From: Membranipora membranacea
Taxonomy: Eukaryota; Bryozoa; Gymnolaemata; Cheilostomatida; Membraniporidae
Length of the DNA: 64,000 nucleotides
Assembly: GCA_914767715.1 (NCBI GenBank)
Contig: OU612066.1
Span: forward strand, 22,046,283-22,110,282
Reading direction: 5' to 3'
Under the pieces are notes generated by a model. The model was not told the origin of the DNA, did not search any database, and worked only from the letters and a program-made list of their open reading frames with translations. This document shows positions 24,541 through 36,060 of the stretch, one piece after another. Every line of letters starts with the position of its first letter. Positions within the stretch are counted from its first letter, which is position 1. The position numbers and the translations under genes are program-made.

Positions 24541-24604
24541 TAAGTTTGATCCAGTTTGCCTGTTCCCACGGTTCGATAATCCGAACGCAGGTAAATTTGA
24601 TCAT
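24541..24604. mobile_element. MITE of the AAGTTTGATC-CAGTTTGCC family in DUF4708 intron 6
   Basis: Left AAGTTTGATCCAGTTTGCCTG pairs with right CAGGTAAATTTGATCAT as inverted ends; a diverged relative lies at the same relative position in the 35781-35876 remnant. Confidence 0.55.
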
Positions 24605-25664
24605 ACCTGATCTGAATGGATTGTTTCTTGAATGATATTTCAGACCGGAGTGCTCCTACTGGTATCTCGGCTGTGAATCATTGTGTTGGTATAAAGGGTA
24701 CGGCAGGCTCGCTGCCTGTCAGTATACTTAAAACTCCCAAAGCTGTCGGTGTCAAAAGAGATATTTCCTGTATCCAAATACCAACACAGGTTAGTCAGAT
24801 GCCTACGTACATGTCCAATATTTATCTGGCCTATAGTTGTATTATAGACAATGGAAATAATGTTCCCAGGAGAGCTTTCTCAGAAGGAGAAATAAAAAGA
24901 TCTCAGAAGGTCAAAATACTCTATTTGAACAGATTCGAGGTGTAATAAAACAATGTTAATGTTCTATTATTGTAATGCCATATTATGTTAACCCAAAGCA
25001 TAAATATGCCGCTGAAGAAAATGGAGGAATGTAGGTCAAGCGTTGCCCCCGCTCGAGTCTCCCATTTGATGGCAGCTCACCAGTAACATGGAAACAATTG
25101 TAATGCGGAAAAAATGGATCAAACTTCAAATAGGAGGATTGTATGATGTAACTGTAACTTAATATTTGATTGGATTTCAGGGCAGTAAAAAGATGAAAAC
25201 CACAGAAGACAGCTCTGGGGATTCACACGCAGTCATCATCTCTCTGATAAATACAGAAACTGTAAGTGTTCTTTGGAGAGCTTTAGCAACTAAGAATCTG
25301 TTCACATGAAGTTTCAACTTGAAAATTAGAACACTTTCATCTCGATGACTTTGAACAATTTGACCACCGCATACCAATTATGAATATTGAACCTGTGAGT
25401 ACAATAAATGACAAAATCATTAGAGATTTATATTATCAGAATCCTACTAAGACCATAATGGCAGTATGCATGATAGTTTCCTCTCTGATAATTCAAGTTC
25501 AGCAACACATTCTCAGGAGTATATCATTTCTCTTTCAGATATCCAAGGGTAGTAATGCCTGCCTGACTTCATGGCTCAAACAGCGAGGTGTGACGGTCAG
25601 AGCTAAAGATAAGAAACAAGATCTGATAAGTAAAGTCATGACAGCGATTAATATAGAACAGTAG

Positions 25665-26417
25665 TACGATATTACACTTACCACTCTGTAAGTATGTATC
25701 TCCATGAATGGGCCGCTATAGTTGTAAGTAGCAAGGTGCGATATGGTAATGTACTCACATACTTAGTGTAAGTTCACATGTCTGACAAAATGATGTACTT
25801 ACATAGTGTGAGTTAAGCTCGTTTATCAAGTTTCAATTTATTATTATCTGCAAACAGACCGGCTGTACACAGGCTTAGACATTTATTGTCTTATCAGATG
25901 ACTGTTACATACCAAGACAAGGCAATCAGAGATCCTCTGTGCAATTCATTCAATGATTTTTCTACCTTCATACTGTAACTACGTCATACTATATTCTATC
26001 TCATTCTTGAATTTGGTTTGTGGCTGTTGTTTTTTACCTCACATCCCACTTTTAAACCGTAGATCCCTTTTTGTTGTCATTATCTCTTTCTTACGAATAG
26101 ATGTCTCAAGATTATGTTGTGTTTTGTTAATATTAAACAGTAAAGTTAATTTATTATTATTAAACACAATTTGAGTAAATTTTGCGGAGAAGGTTAAAAA
26201 CGGTTTGAATGGTCAGATTGCGGTGATTAATCTTCTCACCTAATGATTGTTAGCCACCTGTGGTAAACGTAGTGGAGGTGTAGGTGGTAAACTTAGTGGA
26301 GGTGTTAGTAATCTTGTCTTTATCAATCCAAGTTTGATCACGGAGCTGGGAGAGATATTCCATCTCTGGTTTTATTCAATGCCAATACTTGTATATAATT
26401 AAGCTGCAGCAACTGAG
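25665..26417. other. Spacer between DUF4708 copy 1 and the third TRIM copy
   Basis: About 750 bp without a supported gene. A short direct repeat GTGGTAAACTTAGTGGAGGTG lies near 26270-26310. The right edge (26418) is the sharp breakpoint of the TRIM segment duplication. Confidence 0.6.
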
Positions 26418-29400
26418 CATTATAAGCGAGAGCTATGCTGTGTTTTTATATAATATACAGTGTAAGCTGTATAATTCGAATCCTGTTGACATGAAATTCC
26501 TGTTAATTCAAACACCTGAGGTTGGTCCCAGCTCAGCCAATGGTTTGTACACCCTGTTAATTCTAAGTTGTAATTGTGATTCGAAGTTGTGCTCTCTGAC
26601 CAAAGTAGAAAGTAACTCGATTTTCAGAGATTCGCTTTTGCCAAATCAGACAAAGGAAGTGATCATGATTTTGGATTTAGCACTCGTTAACAAAGCAGTC
26701 GACCCTGCTTACCCAATTCAGCGGTTACTACTGTTCACTCAGTCATCAGTGTTCTATTTCTATTATAACTTGCATAGCACAACACTACAAAAAAAATTTC
26801 TTCATGTCGAGAAGAAAGTCTGTTTTACAAATACGCAACACATTCGTTGAACATTCCCGCGAGCTGGCATTTTAGTAATTAGAACAATTCATAATTAGAA
26901 ACAATTTTTCGGGTCCGCTGGAGTCTGAATGAAGTGACTTATACTGTGATAAACAAATAACTCCGGTGATAGCTAAGTGTAAAGGGAGGAAGAAACCTTC
27001 ACTATATGTAATAAATATTTGAATACTTGTGTCATTACAGCTTCACGTTGAGCTAAACTAGCATCATGAGACTTAGAATATAAAGGAGTACAAGAGATCG
27101 TCCTCCACAGTAGAGCGGCAGAAGTTCTGTGAGACCCACAAAGATCAAGTTATCTCCCTTGGCTGTTCAAAATGCTTGAAGGTTTACTGTGTCCAATGTG
27201 TGTCTTCTGTTGGCCTTTGCCAGAATGGTGAGTGACAATTCAAACATGAGACCTGTAATATGTTAACCGTATCTCAAAAGAGTATTTGAGACATTGCACC
27301 CTTCTGGGTTAGTTGGCTCCTCATTGAAACTGAGGAGGTAACTCCTTGCACACTTATCAATCTTTGTCAGGGGTGTATTTTTATTTTGTTTGGTTTATTG
27401 CGAATTCATGGTGGAATGGACTGCTTTTGCTGTAACACTACCGAAAATTTTTTAAATAATGAATAGGTTAAATGAGAGGATTTTGAGCGAAGATTGAATT
27501 ATGCTAAAAACACCTATTAAAAGACCCTAACATCGAAACTTAGACAAACATGACTGTGACCTAGACCTAGAGTGTTTTATCCTCTATCACAACCATTCTT
27601 TACAGACCAAGGCGAAGTCTGGTTCTTACTAAAAAAGCAAATTGGAACTTTTTTACTGAAAGAAATTGTCCAAACCCACTGTAGAAATCCAGTTTGTAGC
27701 TCAGCACTGAACAGTAGAAGGATGACAAGACAGACAGAAGTGTTTAAGTACTCTTGACCTTAATTTCCCAGAATTCTTCCCCAATCACCAAAACACTGTA
27801 TAAGAGTGAGCAATCCACCACATTATTGCTTTTCGAGCAAATACATTTTGTTTCTATACTTCCTCTAGGCTCTAACCACAAGCTCTTGTCTCCAAAAGAG
27901 CTCTCAGCTGAGGTGAAGAGATTACTGGAGCCTAAGAAGAAGGAATGTGAGGAGTTGTTTGATAAATGGTCAGCTGTGATGAAGGAGGCAGCGATCACTC
28001 TGTCTAACTGGGATACAGAAACTGAGGAAGGATCGAGTCAAAATTATTGATGACACTGAGGAGAAACAGGTTGGGTGACCACTGCCATATTAAGAAAATA
28101 ATACAGACTGATTATCTCTTGATTCAACATAAGTAGGTATTGCAAGAGAATACAAAATGTTATAGATGAATTGGTGAGGTAGCAAAGTTTTACCAACTAA
28201 TTCAACTGAGTTACGCTTCAGGTTATTTTATAGCTCAAACTTCAAAGTTGAAAAGCATCGAGGCATATAAACTGAATTGGCTTGACCATGGACTTTATCA
28301 GCTCTCAGTTCCTTTGGGGCTTAAATACACATAATCTCAGTTTTAGTGAAGTTCTGTGGTCAACAAAATAGGCTGTGAACCTCATTAGTTTGTGTTTATA
28401 TTTATAGATAAAAGATATCAGAGAGAAATATGGAAAGTTGAAGGAGGAGTATATCACAAACAGAAGCAGCACAAAAGATAAGCTGACAGAATACATAGAG
28501 AAGGATGCTGGACTGAAACTCACTGAGTTTCATGAACAGATCAAAATTTTCCAGTCGGATGTATCCAGACTACACTGTGTAAGTGATTTAAATTTTCAGG
28601 TTGCGGAACAATCACTAATAAAGCCAAATGACGTTAGGTCATTACTTAAAGTGTCAGTCCGTTTAAATTAGTGGATATATAACCCCAGTAAATCGAATAT
28701 TGTGAGTTCATAGGGCAAATAAAAATCATGAAAAAATAAAAATTGTGGAAAATAGCATTTTAGTGTTTTTAAATATTTTATCAAGGATCATAATAGACCA
28801 TAGTGATCAGGTGGAGGCAATAAATCACTATGAACCACTATGATCCCAATTTTCAGACTTTGCAACGGTTTTACTGCAATAAGGTTCACAGGCTGTTTTA
28901 TTTCATATGCCCTAATGACCTTTCAGCCTGAGATCTTTAAAACCATACCAAATAGGGCCTAGTAGGACTGTCACTTTAACTTCCTAGTAAAAGACTGATT
29001 TGAATCTGTCAGTTAGCTTCTCTGACATTAGACTACGAATATTTAATTGCTAGTCTTAGAAAGGTGTATATAATTGTTTCGAATCATTGGTGACACTGCA
29101 ACTGATAAGTAATGCTTCTAAGTTGTCCCCTCATTGTTATTGAGGAGGAGGATCTTCCATACAGTCGCACAAATTAATGTACAGATCATGGTCTCTTGAT
29201 TCCACCAAATGGGAAACTTGCATATGAGTATTCAAATATCAGAGTTATTAATTGAGAAAGTAATATCTGCTATAAGCATATTTATATTTCTCCCCTTTCT
29301 AATCTGACAGGTTGACTTGCTGCGAACAAAGAAGGAATTGGAAGCTAAATTTAGAAATATGGCTGATGATGGATTTCATGGTCTGGTGGTAGAAAACCAA

Positions 29401-30741
29401 CAAACGATCAAAACCGTTGGTAAATAAATAATTTTATTACAGTTTACCCATCAAGTGACCTATATCGTTCATACAACGATATCACTGTGTGTTAATATAC
29501 TATCCTAACAGAGAATAGGATAAATTCTGGTAAAAGGAAGGCTCATGACAAAAATATTTACTTGGATAAGTGATGATAGTTTCATATTGCTAGATTTGTT
29601 TAAACTCTCTCGGATACACACAATTGGTGAAAGATATAATATAACTTTGTTTCAGGTTCTGACACCACAGAGATTAGCGCTGCTCTGGTACCAACAGACC
29701 ACTTTGTGATCGGTGATGATCTCATGAGAAGTGGAAAACCTCCAACATCAATACGGCTGGTGAAGCGGTTGACATTAAATAACCGTTGTTACACATCATG
29801 TAGTTATAAAGGTGTGACTTATGTAAGTCTCCACAGCGGCTCAATCAACAGAATAGATGAAGCTGGTAACAAGACAGCAGACTTTCTCAAACTTCCACAC
29901 ACATCATCACCATAAGAGCTCTTCAGGATCGGCTCTACATTCTTATGTACGGACATCCTTACAAGATCTTTGTCCTCGATTTAGATGGTCAACAGATCAC
30001 ATCCTGGGATCACACTGACCGCAGTGTTTGCTGCCACGGCAACATACTTTGTATTGTAAGAAACCAGATACTTGTTGCTGACGCCACCAATAAGAGAAGC
30101 AGTGTTTACGACCGCAGTGGAGGAGTGGTGAGGCAGATTTCATGTCCTAAGATCCCGCCCGACACCTTCATATCCATGTGTTCAGCAGGAGAAGACTCTG
30201 TCATCAACAGCACAATGTCACCTGCTCAGGTCTTCAAGTACAACATGAGCACAGATACTGTACTCTGGACTACAAGCCTCACAGCAGGACCATTCTCTGT
30301 AGCCAGCAATAATGATGTAGTACTCCTCAGTGGAGATGAATTCACTTGCCGCAAGAGAGGTGTATGGATAGAAGTTCTAAATACAGCGACTGGTAAGAAC
30401 TTTACTCATTAAATTATATTATATACATGTAAGTCTTCCATATAACAAATAGAGTACTACAAAGTCCTGGTTAATTTAGTTACGGATTAGGGGATCAGTA
30501 TTTCATCGAGGCAACCAAACCACCAGTTAAATGTACGAATTTTGTTACCTTGTTCTGTGCGGTCTAATGTATGCGTATACTTTCTTATCCTCTATTGCAG
30601 ATTTCAGGTGAACACATAACATAATTTAACGATCAAGGAGTACAGACTCAAGTGCTTGATTTATGGACAGAGAATAACAGACTGCTGGTGCCCAGTTGTC
30701 ATCAGAGCTCTGTGCTGTGTTATGAACTTTTCTATGATTAA
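26418..30741 (+). pseudogene. TRIM-like gene, third copy: B-box 2 to C-terminus only, broken
   Basis: Exons: 27116-27227 (B-box 2, intact: CETHKDQ, CSKCLKVYCVQC), 27869-28069, 28408-28578 and 29311-29419 (coiled coil), 29656-30392 (propeller) and 30608-30741 (end, CHQSSVLCYELFYD and stop). It gives the fullest view of the propeller: YILMYGHPYKIFVLDLDGQ, CIVRNQILVADAT, GGVVRQISCP, an NHL-like blade pattern. RING and B-box 1 are absent, because the copy starts inside the intron after B-box 1. Breaks: a 4-nt insertion in the first coiled-coil exon (after 28031, compared with copy 1), one base missing near 29897, and an in-frame TAA at the start of the last exon (about 30622). It cannot encode a TRIM protein alone. 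Confidence 0.8.
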
Positions 30742-31540
30742 TGTTTAGCTTTTAGTAACTTTATATAGGCGGCGAACTTATATATAAACTATGATTCACC
30801 CAAAACTGTTGCCCACTTGATGATGACATTTCCAATAGACAAAATTTAGTTTTGGATATTTTGAGGTCATCGTTATCACCATAAAGCTCACCACCATCAA
30901 GGCCGATAAACGTTAGACTTTATAGAGTTCGACAAACAACAACAAACTGTTGGCAGTTGATTGCATTGTTTACAAAAGTGTTACGCTAACATTTCCCGCC
31001 TAGTTATTACATTCCATTTACAGTAATTTCCAAAGCTTTTCGGCTGAAATTTGTTTCAAAAGATTTCTGTATTTACGCCTCTAATCAACAAGACCCAAAT
31101 ACTGACCTTAGCGGTTTGTCTCAGCAGGGAGAGGGGAATTCAATTTTTACTGGACTGAGCCCCTATTGATAGCTTCTAACCCATTTAATTTCCACCATAA
31201 GTAAGCTGTTTACTCTATGATTTATTTCCATTTCACACAAAAAATACAGATTTAAACTTATTTAATTTCAACTGCATAAGCAAGTATTTCCGGCGCCACA
31301 GTACTGTCCACCGAAGTCCACATGTTCTGATAGGATGGTACTGCAATTTTAATTAGCAGTAGGCAAAAGACTGAGATACATCGAAGTCATCAAGCCATTT
31401 TGAATCCAGCTTGAATATACATGTTAAGGCTTTCCGGCGAGTCAACCTAAACGCAAGCGCTACAGTCAGGATGGAGCACATCATTACAGTTAAAATAAGC
31501 AGTACTGTATTTTTAGTAAAACACGCATTATAATAACAAC
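30742..31540. other. Spacer, no gene seen
   Basis: AT-rich sequence without a credible exon on either strand and without a counterpart elsewhere in the window. Confidence 0.5.
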
Positions 31541-31731
31541 ATGGCAACTTTGGGAACAGGACATTTTCCTGAGCACCATGCTGATAGATACAATAAAATA
31601 TTCTATGCATTGATGCCTGAACGGTGTCGACAAGAAAGGCAGTGGTTTGAAGACAGATTGACCAGCTTCCTTACTATTGTTTTTTCCAAAATGGACAAAT
31701 CTATGTATACAACCTTTGCTCTATACTGTAA
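31541..31731 (+). CDS. Possible first exon of an unidentified gene
   Basis: From ATG the frame encodes MATLGTGHFPEHHADRYNKI... to FALYC and meets a good donor (CTATACT|GTAAGT) at about 31730. Composition is protein-like (ALMPERCRQERQWFEDRL). No downstream exon was found within the window and no family is recognised. A minus-strand frame overlaps it, so it may be spurious. Confidence 0.3.
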
Positions 31732-32545
31732 GTATCAATTGGATGGCTGATGATTCTGATATTTCCGATGTACAACATGTTAATACAATAAATATGTGAG
31801 ATCATGGATAAACTCGCTCCGCAGACAGTTTCAATGCTACAAACAGGGTTAATAACTCATGCTCAGGATCCTTAGTGGCATGAGCTAGTTTTAGATTATG
31901 AAGTGCATGATGTGAATGCTGATGTCAGCATTGTAAGTATAGCAAGACCCGCAGGCAGCGAGAATTGTTGAGAGACATCAGACAATAGATTTTGACCGTA
32001 TTCATTGCAAATATGAATATGTGTCTGGTAAAAAGACCCTTACACACAACTACTACCCCTCTGGTTCAAGCTGGGCTTTGTACATATTTGGGATTGTTCC
32101 TTTGGTTGCATTTTGTTCTCGACGGAAAACTATTGTAGTAAATTTGTGACGCCCATATCAGTAGATCATGTTGCCATGCTTTGTCATCAGATACATCATT
32201 CTTAGTCTGAGCTTAGAATCAGTGTTGACCTCTTCTTGAAGTATCTTCATCGGAAGGACTATTCTGTGGTTTTTCTCCTTTGATGCGATGCCAGTAGGCC
32301 TAACCCCGAGCCGGCGTCAGTGATATTAGCGCTTTGTGGTGGCTGATACGTAAACCTGATCGATCTGTGTTGGATCTTCTCAGGTGACCCAACATCTATG
32401 TTGAAGGTTGAGTCAATCGTTGGCCAGTCACAAAACTCCACTGAGAGGTGGTTCTGACTAAAACATCTACTGTCCGCCCAGACGGTCTCTGGAAAGCGAT
32501 TGATAAAAAACTTTCACTGGTAATATTTGGTTGTTGAGCAATTGA
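31732..32545. other. Spacer, no gene seen
   Basis: No supported feature on either strand; a 60-codon minus-strand frame near 32259-32441 has no recognisable content. Confidence 0.5.
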
Positions 32546-32580
32546 GAGTTGTCTCCTCATTGATTATTTTGAGACAACTC
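32546..32580. repeat. Small hairpin element GAGTTGTCTC...GAGACAACTC
   Basis: Perfect 10-base inverted ends around CTCATTGATTATTTT. With its 3' flank (AGGAAATGAATGATCGGCC) it repeats 21112-21200, so a ~100-bp dispersed element carries this hairpin. Confidence 0.65.
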
Positions 32581-32809
32581 TAAACAGGAAATGAATGATC
32601 GGCCATTTTGGAACTTATGCAGACAACATGCCATATGATTCCATCTGCCTAAGCTGCTTTCCTTTAGAATTGTTAAATTCTTGAAACTAATGTCTGTATG
32701 TATTAATTAATAAGTGAGAACATTAAAACATCTGCAACCAATTAACTAACATTCATTGCTGAAGCTTCTGGTACTGAACTCTACTTGGGTCTTGGAGAGT
32801 GATGTTTGT

Positions 32810-32943
32810 CCACAGGTCTACTCCAAAACCTGGGATTTTAGCAATGTTTGAGTTTTTGTTGTTTTGTTCTACAAAACAAAAACAAAATCTCAAGGGGGCA
32901 GTCAAACATTGCCAAAATCCCAGGTTTTGGAGTAGACCTGTGG
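32810..32943. mobile_element. 134-bp foldback element with 42-bp arms
   Basis: Left arm CCACAGGTCTACTCCAAAAC... and right arm ...GTTTTGGAGTAGACCTGTGG are inverted copies with one or two mismatches around a ~50-bp loop rich in AAAACAAAAAC. No convincing target duplication is visible at the edges, so superfamily is not assigned. Confidence 0.75.
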
Positions 32944-33126
32944 CTGGGGGTGATTCATAGATATGATAGGACAGGTAGGTATCTGGAGTAACAAGCATGT
33001 TTACATTGCAAAAACATGTAAGTAATGCTTCCCAGCGGGCACATTGTATGCGGCAACATGTTTCCAATGTCGCAATTGGATTGTTTCTCTGTTGCATGGT
33101 ACACGTTTAACATTCAATATCTTTTA

Positions 33127-33365
33127 GAGGCATAAACGGTGCATACAAAGCAACACAGTTTTTTTCAATATGGTAACTGCGCAATAATTACAGCTACTTT
33201 ACTAGAGAGTAATTTGCAATAATACTGGCATCATATGGGATAAAATGCTTTGCAATTTGTTTGCTAACACACTGTGTGGCTCCAAATTGTGTGCAATTCT
33301 ATTTTGCACTGTTTTATTCCATTTTCTTAAAATCAAATCTAGTCTCTAAACTGCATGGGAATCAA
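33127..33365 (+). repeat. Direct repeat, copy 1 (partner 34132-34285)
   Basis: AGGCATAAACGGTGCATACA through AATCTAGTCTCTAAACTGCA recurs at 34132-34285 with an internal deletion of ~85 bp. The two copies flank the 33547-33884 foldback element. Confidence 0.7.
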
Positions 33366-33546
33366 AGGCCCCCTGCAGTGAAAGAATGAGGGAAAGAATG
33401 GAAGGCAGACAGATGAAAATAGCATACCTGCACTTTACCTATATGTATCTCCTTATAAACAGTCATCTGAAGTCTTTACCATTGAAAATGTGTGAAAACC
33501 ACTGATACTTGATACAATGACCAATTTCGCTAGGTCATCAGGATGT

Positions 33547-33884
33547 CACAGAGTCAGCACAGTCTCTTCATCGGTAAAGTCCGCTTTTTCCCATTCACGA
33601 GCATCACTGGTGTACCAATAATTTAAAATTTTCGTTTACGACTTTATCACCAAATGATGCATAATAAAGCCACACCTACATTTTCCCTGAGCCAATCATT
33701 CAGATCAATTTTGTAAACAAAGTTGTGTGGAAGAGCCAATGGTTGGCTCAGGGAAAATGTAGGTGTGGCTTTTATTATGCATCATTTGGTGATAAAATGA
33801 AATTTTTGAATTATTGGTACACCAGTGACGCTCGTGAATGGGAAAAAGCTTACTTTACCGATGAAGAGGCTGTGCTGACTCTGT
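33547..33884. mobile_element. 338-bp foldback element with ~150-bp arms
   Basis: Left arm starts CACAGAGTCAGCACAG and right arm ends CTGTGCTGACTCTGTG. Arms share TTCATCGGTAAAGT, CCCATTCACGAGC, TGGTGTACCAATAATT, ATCACCAAATGATGCATAAT and CCTACATTTTCCCTGAGCCA in inverted order, with a ~35-bp loop. No coding capacity; a classical foldback MITE that would form a long hairpin RNA if transcribed. Confidence 0.8.
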
Positions 33885-34131
33885 GCTGACTGAATACTTT
33901 TCATCTTGGCCAAACTAGTAAGTTAGTATGGTTCTCACATATTTTGTGTAGAATATTTCTATAACTGCTGTTTTATTGTATTAAGGAGAATTGTATTAGA
34001 GAATTAAAATGCAACCATGAATTTTTAATATGTAGACCTTCTTTCACTCTTTTCATCCCCTCTTTCATTCTGGGCTGCAGCTTCGCTGCAGAACATCTGT
34101 GATGGGAATGATGCGTTTATGACTGCGTATA

Positions 34132-34285
34132 GAGGCATAAATGGTGCATACAAACCAACACAGTGTTTTCCAATATGGAAACTGCACAGTAACTACAGCT
34201 ACTTTGCTAGAATTCTATTTTGCACTGTTTTATTCTATTTTCTTGAAATCAAATCTAGTCTCTAAACTGTATGGGAATGATGCGT
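34132..34285 (+). repeat. Direct repeat, copy 2 (partner 33127-33365)
   Basis: Deleted version of the upstream copy. A further short duplication, GAATGATGCGTTTATGACTGCG, appears just before (about 34106) and at its end (about 34275). Confidence 0.7.
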
Positions 34286-34583
34286 TTATGACTGCGCAGC
34301 TATTGAATTTGTATACATTACTTGTATTTATCTCCCCTGTTAAGCTGCTAACGTTTGGTAAGCCCTTATGACAACCCAACTGTGCAAAATAGTTATTTAT
34401 ATAAACCATTATTCAATAACTTTGAAACATTAATACATGTCAGTATTTTAAAATAGGTTAATATACAGCCAGGGTTTTAATTACCTGCATTAAGCACCAC
34501 TTACCCAGCCGGCACAACTGCATCTAAACTATGTTAGAAATATGTATACCTTAGAGACTGAACTACGTCTGCCTGATGTGGCA

Positions 34584-34808
34584 ATCGCTTCTCGGCCTAT
34601 TGGCTAAGATCAAAGTGTCACTGCCAATGGCTGATTAGTGCCAGTTCAGTTTTGGCAGCTCGCTGCACACCCACGATTAGGAGGTCCACCATGGCCTCAC
34701 CTCTAGAATGCATTCGAGGAAGTATCACATTTTCAGTATGAGGATTTAGGGCACCTTGAGTCCCTTTCTAGGGGCAGCCCAATCTTCTGTTTCTTCGCAA
34801 ACAGCAAT
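34584..34808 (+). mobile_element. U2 snRNA-headed SINE or chimeric retropseudogene
   Basis: The first ~33 bases (ATCGCTTCTCGGCCTATTGG then CTAAGATCAA) match the highly conserved 5' end of U2 snRNA with one mismatch plus one extra A, then the match stops before the branch-site-recognition GTAGTA. About 190 bp of unrelated, GC-richer sequence follows. An 11-base direct repeat ATGTGGCAATC flanks it (34576-34586 and 34809-34819), the signature of LINE-driven insertion. It is not a functional U2 gene because the branch-site, Sm-site and 3' regions are absent. Confidence 0.75.
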
Positions 34809-34819
34809 ATGTGGCAATC

Positions 34820-35559
34820 TATCACGCTATTATATGTTGGAATGGTGCATTTTAGTAGATATTGTTACGATATATAAACTGCCTCTGCTACACATCTAAC
34901 TAGAGGCTTGTATATATAGTAACCATGCGTTTACTTGACAGCAAAACTATACACAATATTTTATACCTCATTACGTATCTTAGTTTAGTTATGATTCATT
35001 AGATTTAATATCAATTAACATAGAGGGGTGCGATTTAGTCATTGTGATTCAGTCCACAGTGGATGTTGAGTAGTAGGGGCCCATTAGACCATCGGACTTC
35101 CACTAGTGTAAGGGAAGTCATTGAGTCATACACAGTGTGCCTCGTGAAACTTCTGTCAAATACAATCTGGTTCAACTTTATTCGCAAAGAACATGGTAGG
35201 CCTAAAAAATAAACTAAATGTTGTGAGTGGTTAGTGTTCTGTAAAAAAATTCTATAAACTGTGATCCATTTAACGATTATCTTGCTTCTCTTGGCCTCAC
35301 TCATTATGATCATTAGACATAGACTAGAGGGTACATGTATATGTGGTACAAGTGGTCTTTCTGATAGGAGGAATGATGGTGATGTTTTAAGAGATGTTTC
35401 CCCTAGTTTGTCCATCATTCAAAAACTCCACTTCAAGAGTAAGTGGCTGGGAAAATTTTTGTTTGTCAAAAGTTGGTGTGACTAGCTGAAGAAGGACTGG
35501 AAATAATTGGAAGACAAAAATTATATATGTTAACCATTTGCAATGATAGCGCATCTAAT
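34820..35559. other. Spacer with an unidentified minus-strand frame
   Basis: A 127-codon minus-strand frame at 35035-35418 (LTLVEVRWSNGPLLLNIHCG) is open but is not similar to anything I can name and is not duplicated in the window; it could be an old mobile-element fragment. Otherwise nothing is seen. Confidence 0.35.
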
Positions 35560-36060
35560 TCACTGTGGTGTGTGTTCACTGAAGAGCACATTTGTCCTTA
35601 CAGTTGATAAACCCAACTCATCATTGTGTCCTATTGTACATTCATCCCTATAGTCGGAAGATCTAGGGCTAAATGATGCATGCTGATCGCAGACACCGAT
35701 ATGATTGAGGTTGAACATCTTTTTCATATTTCGCATAATATTGTGTTGACAATGTTGAGAGACCACACTTGATTGTAGATCTAGGTTGATCTGATTTGCC
35801 TGCATTTAAGTTATTCCCCTTCGGCTGGTGAGTAGGCTGTGGCTTGATAATCCAAATGCAGGTAAATTGGATCATATTTTATCTAAATGGACTGTTTTCC
35901 AAATGATATTCCAGGTCAGTAAGCTCCTATTGGTATCTAGGCTGGAAATCATTGTGTTGGTGGGGTGACGGCTCCTGAATATCAGTCTGAAGTAATGGCT
36001 ACCGTAGGACTTCTGCCTGTAAGTATAATACTTAGAACTCCCGAAGCTTCCAGAGATAAC
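35560..36060 (+). pseudogene. Degenerate DUF4708 3' region from another array unit
   Basis: Aligns end to end with 24400-24760: the intron-6 sequence (CTATTGTACATT, GATCTAGGGCTA, CCGATATGATT), its MITE, and exon 7 (AAGCTCCTATTGGTATCT, AATCATTGTGTTGGTG, CTGCCTGTAAGTATA, AGAACTCCCGAAGCT). Frame is lost. It marks the end of a unit that once preceded unit 2. Confidence 0.7.

Larger units (their letters stand above)
22075..25664 (+). pseudogene. DUF4708 / C18orf63-like gene, copy 1, nine exons with two nonsense codons
   Basis: Exons: 22075-22236, 22368-22477, 22806-22991, 23444-23612, 23769-23949, 24127-24327, 24644-24789, 25181-25261, 25539-25664; total 1362 nt in one frame. The diagnostic stretch is SYKDMKRYWKNTYGYRLPDSD then KLIGSKLFTYP, with ICGVKISL-like sequence downstream, as I recall for animal C18orf63 proteins (DUF4708). 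The last exon, SWLKQRGVTVRAKDKKQDLISKV, looks like a short SAP-like helix pair. TAG codons at 22458-22460 (Trp in copy 2) and 23835-23837 (Gln in copy 2) break it, and about 290 bp at the exon 4/intron 4 edge is deleted relative to copy 2, leaving an alternative in-frame donor. The exon 4 acceptor at 23444 is chosen because it restores TYPSVC, matching the family. Molecular function is not known to me. Confidence 0.75.
2443..25680 (+). repeat. Tandem array unit 1 (four-gene segmental duplication)
   Basis: This segment is collinear with 36583-57215. The left junction is shared (GGAATCATTTCT / AGAATCATTTCT then CTCGGATTATA). Both units hold the same gene order: the minus-strand 311-aa gene, ACOX, TRIM, DUF4708. 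Identity is high in many non-coding stretches and lower across the minus-strand gene. Only unit 1 keeps the TRIM C-terminal exons and the last three DUF4708 exons; unit 2 keeps extra ACOX exons. The right end is set by the end of the DUF4708 gene and is approximate. Confidence 0.9.

Noticed and set aside
34141-34371. 76-codon plus-strand frame
   Set aside because: It lies in a non-coding direct repeat whose partner at 33127-33365 does not keep the frame.
34584-34620. A functional U2 snRNA gene
   Set aside because: Only the first ~33 bases match; branch-site, Sm-site and 3' stem-loops are absent and a target duplication flanks the copy.
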